Shown one piece after another: positions 31,846 to 43,800 of a DNA stretch of 64,000 bases; positions within the stretch are counted from its first letter, which is position 1; each line of letters opens with the position of its first letter. The stretch spans positions 2,085,939 to 2,149,938 of the forward strand of contig JABBOT010000027.1 in assembly GCA_016165875.1 (NCBI GenBank). Direction: 5' to 3'. The stretch comes from Acanthopleura granulata (lineage: Eukaryota > Mollusca > Polyplacophora > Chitonida > Chitonidae). The position numbers and the translations under genes are program-made. Below the pieces are notes generated by a model that was not told where the DNA came from, ran no database searches, and saw only the letters and a program-made list of their open reading frames with translations.

Positions 31846-34800
31846 CTGACAAACAGATTACATCATCAGTCGACAGGTTTTAAGCACAGGTTACATTTAT
31901 TTTAATTTCTGTCTTTACCGTAAGCTCAAGAATATTTCACCTATATGACAGCGGCCAGCATTATGGTGGGAGGAAACCCACAACCATCCACAGGTTGCTG
32001 TCAGACCTCCCCACAGGAGAGGAAGCCAGCGTGAGCTGGACTACAACTCACAGTGGCCACAATGGTTAGAGGCTTCTGGGTCATTAAGCTGTCCTAGGGC
32101 ACTAACCACTTTGGCCACAGAAGCTCTCCACAGGTTAAAAAGGACACTTGACAAAGTAAAAAATAAGATACAATAAATTGACAATTATTTCTCAAAAAGA
32201 ACAACTGCAAGTGACAACTACAGACTGAGCCACATTTGGGGCCAGGTAACTGCAGTCAGTTGTATGTTGTTTTCAGTGTTGGCAGCACTGATTCAGTTTC
32301 AAATCTGCTCCGTTTCCTCCACGTATAAAACTAACCAATATTAGCTTACCACATTTCCTCCGCCGGCATTTCTTTTTTTTCATAAGTCTTCTGGGGCACT
32401 TCTTACCCCCGTTTTGGGGCTGTGCCTTAATCATCCGCAGTTTAGTGGTGATGCCTTTGCCACAACTGACAGAGCAGGGTGTCCAGTCTGTCCATGGGGT
32501 CACCATGCAGTCCACCCGCGGGCCCCGCCGACGTCTCTCCCATTCTTCACGCTCACGCTGGGCGCGAGCTTCTCGTTCTCTCTGCTGTTGTTGTTGTAAC
32601 ATCCTCTGCTTCTTCATCATGAGAAGCTTCAAGTTTTCGTCTTCGCCGCCACTCTGACCGCCACTCTCCTGTTGTTGTCGTTCCATCATTTGTTTCTTCA
32701 TCATGAGAAGCTTGAGATTCTCATTGTCAGCATTTTGTCGCTCCATCAGCTGTTTCTTCATCATGAGCAGTTTGAGGTCATCATCCCCCTCTTCACCACC
32801 AGCTCCCTGTTGTTCCATCATTTTCTTCTTCATCATCAGCTGCTTGAGATTCTCATCCTCAGCATTCTCCTGTTCTTGTTGTTGCAGCATCTTCTGCTTC
32901 TTCATCATTGCTAACTTAAGAGCTTCTTCTTCACTGCCTTGCACCTCATCGTTACTTGGAATGTTCAGGGTTGCTGTTTATAATCACAAAAAAATACAGA
33001 ACCTCATTCTTTTCATCTAAGACTTTACCGGTACTTCCAAATCACATGGCATACCGACAGGCCTTTATCATGCCTCTATTATAGGCTTATACTCATCAGA
33101 ACATTCTTTTAGATCTGCACACAGGAGCCCTAGTTATCAGTTACATGTATGTACTTCCATTATGTGACTTCTGCCACAGGCCTCCTCACTGCACTGTATG
33201 TCAGATGTAACCATTCAGTGTTACATGTGTGTACCGTTGCATTCCACCTCCACTCTGTGACTTCTGCCATTGGCCTGCTCACCAAGACTGTCACTGTTCC
33301 TAGCAGCCTACTTGTATGTTAGCATAAACTCACCCATATGATTCTGGCATATCTGATGGCACTGTTCCATTGTCTCAAAGTTATTGTCATTTCCCCGACA
33401 GCCAGTGTAATCAAAAGGCAGGCATTTCCTCATGTTGGTGTTGTAATACCAGCGAGGGAAGTTTCCCCGACACAGTCCTCGATCTGCTCTCAGGCTGCAC
33501 ACCGCTGTTGGAAGACAATGTCAGTTTATTTATTTATTTCATTGTGATTAATGTGTGCTCAAGTATTTTCACTTATGGATGGCGGAACTGGAGTGGCTGT
33601 AGAGTGAACTACCGGTGTTATCTTTTGCCAGGTACATGTTCATAAAGTATGCAGGCCTACACTCAAATTCCAAACTTTGTGACATCCTCCTTCCATACAC
33701 ACTCTGTAAAAAATGCTTTGGCTCTCCCAGACCTACCCCTCCTTGTGCATAGTACATTCAACCACAAGTAGGTTCACAAAATTCACAAAAATACGACAAT
33801 GGAGAAATGCAGCTGACACTACAGTAAACAGCAAGTCTGACTGTTGTGCTGCAGATTAAGCAGCCATTTAATATCTACGCTATGAGTTTATAACCACTCT
33901 GTGGAGTCTTATACCATAATTCACTGCCATCCCCAACTACCCCCAACCCCCTACCCCCACCCCCCTTTAGACGTATATACTTTATGGACGGCCCCAGAGC
34001 TGAATTTGAATACCTGACCACATTCGTCAATGGTTTGCTGGTGAAAGTTTATAACTTATCATTCCATAGATGATTTACACAGAAGGAGTCAGATTTTCGA
34101 TCAACCAGGCAGGACTTGGATGCCTCTGCATCATGCCATGGTCATCATGAAATCAACAAATAAATTTGCTTAAAACAGACAGAAGAGACCACTAACACTG
34201 TCACATTTGACCGAAAAAAGGGCTGCATGGAATTCACAATGGGTTGGAGGAGGTCGGGATTAGGACAGAAAAAGACGTCTTAATGCATGCTTTAGATCAA
34301 AACAAATGAAGCGAGACACCAGGCCATGTGTAAGTCAAGTGTCCTGTTATCGAGTCTCACTGAACCCTAGCTCAAAACTACTTTTCAGTATGTCCTAAAC
34401 CAGACTCAGTCATCTTCATGTTGGGATATTTGCTATAATATTGATTTTTTTCAGAATTTATTTCTGAACAAGCATGATTTTATTTCACAACACATCGCAT
34501 GTTATTTAACAACAGTGTTTTCTGTCAAGATAATAACCCTGCCAGAAGAATGTTTGACAACATTTACACTTGAAGGTGAACTGAATAGATTTCTGATCTC
34601 AAAGTGAAGTAATGATCAGAATGTCTACAAAATGTGATAATTGTGTTACATTGTTCTGCTATTTTGATTGCAGGTATACAGTTTGTAGCTTATGTTTGGC
34701 CAAAATATTATGACATGTTGCAGTTCAGCTTTGAGTTTGTCAGGTCCACACATATACATGCTGACCTGTGAAGTTCTTCATCATGGTGGCTTTGTGGCAG

Positions 34801-37800
34801 TCCACTATGGAGGCCATACAGGTCTTCTTCTCCATGCGGGACTGGGTGCAGTGGCCAGTGTCGGTTTTGTGCAGGAACATGCGGAACCTCTCGTGCATAC
34901 CCTTCCCACAGGAAACGCTACACGGTGACCAATCTGACCATGGGGTCATTGCGCAGGGGTCATTCGGGTCAGGGGCCTCATCATACCGCACTTCAAACTT
35001 CTTCTTGTTCTTCTTCCTGTTGGGGCGCCGCCCACGGCCTTTCTGCCGGTAACTATAGATACTGCTGAGGTCGTCCCCACATGTATTCTCCACCCCGATA
35101 CAATTGTCTGTCTCCTCAAGGGACAAGTTACACATGTCCTCTGTCACCAGCGGGTTAAGGAACATCCTCTTACGGTACTTGAACCCCACACCACAAGTCA
35201 CTGTACACTCGGTCCAGTCTGCCCATTCACTCGTAGCACACTTCTCCATTTCTGGCAACATGCAAATATGCCTTATACATGTAGACTAAATTTCAAAGAC
35301 ATGTAGCTCCCTTCAAGTATTCGTTAATGCATATCACATTTTTTGTGACTTTTAACAATGACAGTTGTCTTCCATGATTTACAGCCACTTACTGCCTGAA
35401 CATTACCATTGACGCCTTCAAGGAGGATGCATTTCTTGATATATTGTTCCATTCTCAAAGAATACTTTATCACCTTATGAATGACTTACTTGTTTATATG
35501 AAGAATTATAGGAAATCATCAAAAGAAACGTCATTTAAGACTTGTCCTTCACTGCAGGGTTTTTTCTAGCCAATTTCTTCATAGCAACTCAATTTGAACA
35601 AATTAGAAAACTCAACAATTTTTCCTCACCAATAATGAATAAAAAACTAAATTTTCTGACATTTGTCATTGTGGTTACCACTACAAGAAAGTGGCTTGAA
35701 AAACCCCTGCATTGTTTTAGGTATACGAAGTACTCCAGATCTGATTTTCAAAATTAAGTTTTATGCAAGATTATGAAAACTCACGGATTTTTTTCTGCAT
35801 CATCATTTTCTTCTTCATGATGGCAATGAGTTCCTCATCAGTAGGCGAGTCATCGTCCTCATCTGGCTGCCCCTCCTTGTCCTCCTCGCACTCTATGCTG
35901 TCAGTTCGCGGGTAGAGCCGCTTGAGGTAGAGCCGAGCCACAGGCTTCATCTGCAGCCCGGGGTTGTAAAACGGAGCTTCAGGGTGGGCTGGGAATGTGT
36001 TTGTGATGCGGTGAATCTTCTCGGGAGGTTGGGACTTCACATTTTTTGACTGAAAACATAAAACTACTTTATAACAAAGAGTCGTATGAATATAGATAAA
36101 CTGTTTCATTTAATATCCACCTTACAGCTTGAAGTCTCACTTCAATCAGTAAATGGGATACAGGGAGGAACCGGGATACTTACCTCCACCAAGAAGGCTA
36201 GGTTTTTGTCACACATTATTTCCCCGTCTATCTGACCATTTGTCTGTGAGCAACAGGATGGCCTTAGAGTAATTAGGACCAATCCATTATGTTTTGGTGG
36301 TGATCCAAGAATATTTTAGATACCTTTTCACCAATGATAGATCAGAAAGAAATGTGGAGCCAAGAAGAAATTCAACCATTACGCCATGTTAGAGACCTTC
36401 ATATTCCTTCAGCAAGGCATTCAAGCACAATTCTGGTAAATACAATCTGCTTCCCAACCCCTGACTTAACATGGTGATTTCCTAGTTGTTGCCATTCTAA
36501 TTCTCTAGGAATGACTGCTCCTAGCAGTGGAACATTTGTAGGGAGCAATTTACATCATGAGTGCTCTCTAATCAAGAGAAGAAAAACATGCAGGGCAAAG
36601 TATGTAAGGCTGTTTCCTGTAAGAATATTGCACGAACATCCCAACATTCAAAGTTATCATAAAATCTATTATGATACACATCTACAGATGTATAATACCA
36701 TGAAATCAGGCTTAGTCAATCAAATATAATTTGCCCTTCCCTGTATACAAATAAATCACATTGACAATAATTAGTACAGTACATATTTCTATAACAGATG
36801 TATTTTAGCACTTGCCATGTATGTGACACCACTGTCAGTGCCAGCATCCCAGGGAAAGAGTTCGATCACCTGATCATGGGCCCAAGAACAATTAGGCAGA
36901 CACATATCAAACCCACTCAAGCCTGTGACAAAAACAAAAAATGAAGCAGCAGTGAACCCCTCGACTCAATTGCCTTCCATGAGAACGTCCAAGAATGTGA
37001 GTATGTATACTTCGCTTTTATGTAGTACTCAACCACTTTTTAGTTGTACGACGACGAGGAGTTCTTAGAATATATATATACCTTGTCTTTTTGCTGCAAG
37101 TGCTGCTGCCACTGGAACAACACGCTAAAGACACCAGATATGACACCCCACTTAGTCACATTATACTGACATGAACCAACCAGTCCAGTTTCCTAGCTCT
37201 AAACGCTGAGTGCTACGCACCAAGCGAAGCAGCATCAATACTATATTTATAGTCTTTGGTATGATCAGATCTCCTGACCTCGAGGCAGACGCTCTAACCA
37301 CCAGGCCGAGGAGGAGGTCGAGAAGCTTCAGGACAGGAGTGGGTCAAGTGATACAGTATAGGACTAGTGTATCAAGTTGAAGAACACCAAAATGGTGAGT
37401 TTCCTAGGAACTTATTTCTCAAGGTTGTATCATGTCAGGGGACCAGCTGGCTTCAAGAACATTCACACATACACCATCGTGCTTATTTCACGTCAGTGTC
37501 TTGATGTTCAGTTGTTTGACTGAAATGTATGAAGACAAATCCAGATATATTAATTCATACTGAAAACTTTCTTGGAATAAGATGATTTAATTTTACATGT
37601 TTATTTATTTTTCAAGTGGTGTTTAACGCCATACGTAAGAATATTTCACTTATACAACCACAGTCACCATTACGGTGGAAAGAAACCGGGCAGAGCCCAT
37701 GGAAACCCACGACCCTCTGCAGGTTGCTGGCGGACCTTCCCACACATGGCTGGAGAGGAAGCCAACTTAGTCTGGGATTTACTTTACAGTTATGAAAATG

Positions 37801-40800
37801 GTGATCTCTGTATCAAGTTTGTGGACATGGGCAAGTCTCTTACCAACACACCAATCAGGACTGGGCCCCAGCATGGACAAGAAGGAGAAAAGGTGATGTT
37901 TTTTATCAACAGTAAAACGAGCCTCTCGAGTCTCTCGCAGGTTAAATATGCTGGTCGTCTTGACAACTGTGCGTATATCACTAGTCTGGTGAGTGAAAAG
38001 AAATGAAATATTACCATACCAGCCAGCAGTACTTCTATTCAGTGTTAAGGACTCAAACTGAGAAATCAAGATAGTGTCACAGAAGACAGATTTACAGTGA
38101 CATCACTATAGTAAGTAAAACTGTTTACTAATGTTTTGAGGATTACAATTTAGGGCATTTACCTACACATTAGAAACATTATCTTTTGGACAAACACTCT
38201 AAATGCTCTTTGTTACATTTATATATCTGCTGAAACCATCACTTTAAAAAACAAGTAAGTATAATTTGTTAGTAATGAATAAGTTATGAACAACTTCAGT
38301 TATATCACAAAGAACAGTACCTTTACCAGAAGAGCAATAGGTTAACGTATATTACACCCATATCCTCCCATAAAGTTAAGCATTTATAACGCATAATACC
38401 AAGACAACAATAACTAAATGGTACCAGTTGATGAGTGGAGATTTTCTACTATATGTATATGTATCATCACACTGGTCAGCTCTCATTCCTTAAACATGTC
38501 CATCTTAAAAATGTGTACCAAATCTTTCTTTATAAATTATTACTTTTTTTCACATATTATTTGTTAAGATTTCAGTTCAACACATAAAAAGCTATTATAC
38601 TGATCCAACTGTTACAAAAAATGAACCTCCATAAAATGATCTTGTTAAATTTTGCGAGCAATTACATGTAGCTGCAAATTATGTGGTGGAATTTTCTGCC
38701 TTTCTTACAGCCTACAATTATTTCCAGGATCTGGACCAAAAAACAGGAAAACACACTAGATGATAATCTATGATACTGGTACTAGAAAAAAAAGTTATGT
38801 CCTTGTAACTTTGATAGCAGCTGCAATCAATATTGTTCGTGGAAGTATATCTGACTGATAGACCCACAGCAGGTTGAGGTAGAGAGAACTGTCCTAGTCT
38901 GATACTGAGGAACACAGATGATAGAGAAGTAATAATGATGATCCAAACCTGCTGCTTCTGTCTCCAAGGTGAGGGAGGTGGAAGGGTCAAGAAGCAAAAG
39001 TGTGCAAAAAAAGAGCGAAAGAAAAAACAGAGGATTAATTCTACAGCCCACAACCAGACAAAGTCAATGTATCGTTAGTAGAAACTGACAACTATACTGA
39101 TGGCTCCAGCCAGTCAAGGCTAGTGCACCGTATGACATCCTTAGAATTATTGTCTTTATCCTGAACAGGTACCATCACACTAAATGAAAGCATCATGCCA
39201 CAACCAACCTCAACACAGGTAGTGTGATTTGAGTGTTTTTGTTTTGTCAAATCAGCTTCATATCACACGATGATGTAAGGTGCACCAACCTTAAATGTGA
39301 CAAATACACCAGCCTTAAATATGGGTGCACACCAGGTTTAAAATGTGAGCACACAATCGCCTTAAACATTGGTGCACACCAGCTTTAAATGTGAGGACAC
39401 ACGCCCCTTAAACGTTGCTGCACACCAGCTTTAAATGTGAGGACACACTCGCTTTAAACGTCGGTGCACCCCAGCCATAAATGTCAGCATACACCAGCCT
39501 TAAATGTAGATGCACACCAGCCTTAAAATGTGCACACACACACGCCTTAAAAGTGGGTGCACACCAACCTTAAATGTGAACACACACAAACCTTACTTGT
39601 GAGCATACACCAGCCTTAAATGTGAGCACATACAAGTCTTAAATGGTGAGCACACAACAGTATGAGCAAACACCAACATTACATGTGGGTGTGCAGAAGA
39701 ATTAATTGTGAGCTCACACAAGCCTTAAACGGTGAGCACACAAGAGGCATAATTGTTAGCACACACCAGCTTTAAATGTGAACACACACCAGACTTAAAT
39801 GTGAGCAAACATCAGCCTTAAATGTGAGAAAACACCAGCTTTAAATGTTAGCACACACCAGCCTTAAATGTGGTTGCACATTAGCCTTAAATTTGAGTGC
39901 ACATCCAGACCTAAATGTGAGCACACACCTAAATGTGAACACACTCATCAGTATTAAATATGAGCACACAAGAAATATCATGTAAACATGGAACAGGGAC
40001 CAGTCAAATGCCAGACAGCAGGACTTTGATGTCACTTTATGGATTTGTGATAGAGTTACTATCCATGAACACAACTTCAAGTCCCAATTGATCAGACCCT
40101 TCATGTACCATCAAACAGGTATTACCTGAATCCTTAACTGCCATTTATTCATTTATTTATTTTTGTATCATCATGAGATTTAGGGTGATACATCAAATAT
40201 TGTAGATTTCCAAGTGACCACTTGCATCCAGTCATGCTTCACTTTTTACACCAAAATTCAACTGATGAGGTGTAAAACTGCAAAATCGAACATAGTCCTA
40301 GCCCCAGGATCAGGGAGATGTCTTTAATAGACTGAAAGTCAGACTCTATCTTAATGTAGCATAATTCCCGAACTTACATGTATATTTCACTGGAACTTAA
40401 AAAGCTAATTTTCAATTCTGTCATGTACTGTATTTCTATTCAAGACAACTTGAAACATTAATCAAAATAAAAGGCCAAAGTCACAACTATGTTAAGTTTA
40501 AGTCTGAGTTAATTCTAAGATTTCAATTCATGGTCCCAGACTTTTTAATACAGGCAGGCCAGCACTATAGGTCAGTGCAGAAAAAATGTGTACACTAACA
40601 GTGATGAGATATGACAGGGGTAATTTAAATACCAAAATATATCAGTGAAAAAACACCCATAATATAGTACATGTCACAAAAGCATCAGTAAAACCACAAC
40701 CACAGTTAACTGACTGAAGCAAAATGGCAAGCAAGGCTCTAGTCTATGGGCAACTATAAAAAAAACAAGAACACAAAAGCTGCGATGAAAAGATGATTTC

Positions 40801-43800
40801 TACAAGTGATATTTTAACTGGCTACTGCTTAAAAAGGTGAAAAAGTATTAACTGTATTTCATTATTCATTATGGCTAATGCTATCTCCACACCTAAAAAA
40901 AAATGTACATTTAACATTTTCTTCAGAGAACAGCAATATCTAGATGTCCCTCAAACAAATGTGTTGCTGACATGATACCGGTTGTTGTAGTACTCACATG
41001 CTCTCTGAGTTCCTTCTCCACAGTGTTGGGATAACCAAACTCACAAACCTGCTTCACCCCTGGGGATGCATACTGACCATAGGCCCAGATTCGATAGTTA
41101 TCATTGTGAGACGCACCCACAATGTTTGACCAATGAAGAAGTGGTTCGACTGACAAAGAAAGCATATGACACAGTCAGCAAATAGCAATGGTAGCTAGCC
41201 TAATATTCAAGACAGAACCATGTGCATGAGTGAAGCAAAATTACAATGTAATAGTGTAATGTATGAGGAATAACATTCAGACTTAATTAAAATCTGATTA
41301 TTGTCAGCTGCATAGATTAATAAATCACACGGCGACTGACAAATAAAGGACGAAATGTAAAAGTTCTGAAACCTTATCACAATCTCTTATCATTAGATAC
41401 ATGCGCATGTATTTTATGTGCTTGATACAAAATATGGTATTGTCATGAGTGAAATTTTATGCCTACCTGTACATGTATATCATTATACACCATTAACACA
41501 ATAAATATGGTGTGAAACATGAAAATATGATGTCCACTCAATATTATGAAATTCACATTGTAATAATCAACCACAGGCCTAAATATCTGTACATGCAGTT
41601 CTTGACAAAACTGGAATTACATGCAGAATCTCACCCACAACCAATTATGCCCAAATTTCAGTAAAATTTTCAAAAATCAATTTTTTTAAATATTTTTTTT
41701 TCAATATTGCCTGAGGTAATATCTTTATATGCTACACCTTTGTTTCAGTTACTGTATTTCTCCTTTTCTAACTGATATTTTTTAATGCTTATACCCCTGA
41801 GGCAAATCCATAAATTAGGGGTTAACATGGGGTCAGTAACTGAGGGATCAATACTTGCAGTGTGAAATACATGGAATTCAGAGACCCATTTCTTCATCCC
41901 ATACATGATACACATGTAATTAACACAAAGTTCAACTCTTGGTCTTCATGTCTTGGAAATCACCTGACTCAACTTTAGACCAGCCACTCACTTCTTCCAA
42001 AGAATGTTCTTGTGACACATGTAAATTTAAAGTCACAATGAAATACTTCCTACAGATTTATTTATTAATTTATTTGATTGCTGTTTTACGCAGTATTCAA
42101 AAATATTTCACTTGATTACATGACCTCAGCCAGCATTAAGGAGAGAGGAAGCTGGGCAGAGCCCTGGTAAAACCCCGGAACATGCGTGGGTTGCTGGTCT
42201 AGGTACGACCGGAGAGGAAGCAAGCTCTCACAGCGACCCCATTTGTGACTTCCTACAGAGACCAAGCACATAATACTTGTTGGTATATGGAAGTTGCAAT
42301 GCTTTTCAGCGCAAACACAAGTACCTGACTTGGTTTCACGGTGCCTGTCAAACTAACCATGGAAGCCACATTCCAGGCCTCAGCTTCATGAAGCGTACTT
42401 AGCACTAAGAAGCCCATATCTAAGTGTACTTTATATCTCTACAACATACCCTGTCAAGGTAGTTCAGTGCACTTCATGAAACATTGCACTATTACAGTGA
42501 AATGAGTCCACTTACAGATTTTGGGTGGGAAATCATTAGGGTGGTTGTGGTGTGACCAGTTATTTTCAAAGGTCAGTTTGTAGGAGGCGTATCCACAGGC
42601 ACAGCACTCTGGGGCAGGATCATGGACTGCTGCATCTCCCTGACCAGCTGCAAAATAACAGTAAAGATTCTACATGCGGGACGGCCATTATGATATACAT
42701 TTACGTACTCTAATTCTATATTCTGAATTCCTTTTAACTTCTGAGAGATAAATGCAGGGAACGGAGATAAATCTGGAAAAGGCCAAATTATATGCAAAGT
42801 TATCTGCTGATTATTTAGGCATATATGTACTTCAAATTTATACATACATTGTATGTGAAGACAAATACACTTTTAAAAAATAAAAGTTCTTTCAACCCTT
42901 CAATTGAATTTGCATGTATATTTCACATCATGGCATGTGCAAGTTACAAGAAGAATTAATAAAAAATATAACATACACACTGCTGACTACTTCATCACTT
43001 AATTTGTCCATATGTCAACTTTATGACAAGTTGGAATTTAATCAATGTCCCTGATATTAAATAACTGAAGAGATATTCTGGATGGGCCCAATTCATATAT
43101 GTCACAAGAAGATTATCATCTCATTTTAATACATTCCACTTTATGAGAACAAAGAAAATTGATGATGATCATCATGGGGTTGATGATGAAGATGAGTTTG
43201 ATGCTGAGGAGGATGATGAGGAGGAGGAGGAGGCGGAGGAGGATGCTCAGGATGATGATGATGAGGATGAGGAGGAGGAGGATGCTGAGGAGGAGGAGGA
43301 GGATTCTCAGGAAGTTACATGAGCTCATCAAATGTTAATATGCCTGCGTACAGTATCAGCACAAGTTTGTGCTTTTTATACTTTGTGAATACTGTGTCAG
43401 ACCAAAACATCTCTCTGCTACATGGAAGCCTAGACGTTCTGTATTCATAGAAGCTCATCATATTCATAGGTTTGTGAGTGTTGCTCATGACTGAGGCACT
43501 GTTCATTAAGGTTATAAAATTCTTTCTTCAATGTAAAAACCTATTTGAAATTGTATGAATCCAATGTTGAATTATCTTCATTTGAAGTGTGGAGTATTAT
43601 GCTGTCAACTGTGGATTTGAAGGCGTCAATGCTTTTAAGTTTATTGGGGATGGACCAATCAGAGAGCTTGGAGACATCAGCTGTTTATACGCTGTGACAA
43701 ATGATCTGAGTTGACTGTCAGTATAACATGTAATAACACAGGGACAGCACACAGTTTTAATGTTATATGTTTGAATTATAACAAGTACATGGGTGAACAA

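Noticed and set aside
33334..33504. Stand-alone Kunitz toxin or inhibitor gene
   Set aside because: It has no signal peptide or stop of its own and splices in frame into F-spondin on both sides.
36812..36816. Ordinary GT donor GGCAA|GTGCTA for exon 7
   Set aside because: It would shift the frame by one base relative to the clearly conserved exon 8.
42573..42845. Longer minus-strand frame at 42573-42845 as the F-spondin exon
   Set aside because: The spondin signature CCACGYASYKLTF is in a different frame with proper splice sites (42516-42647).
43116..43331. Leu/Ile-rich 71-residue membrane peptide on the minus strand
   Set aside because: It is the complement of a GAT/GAG trinucleotide tract.
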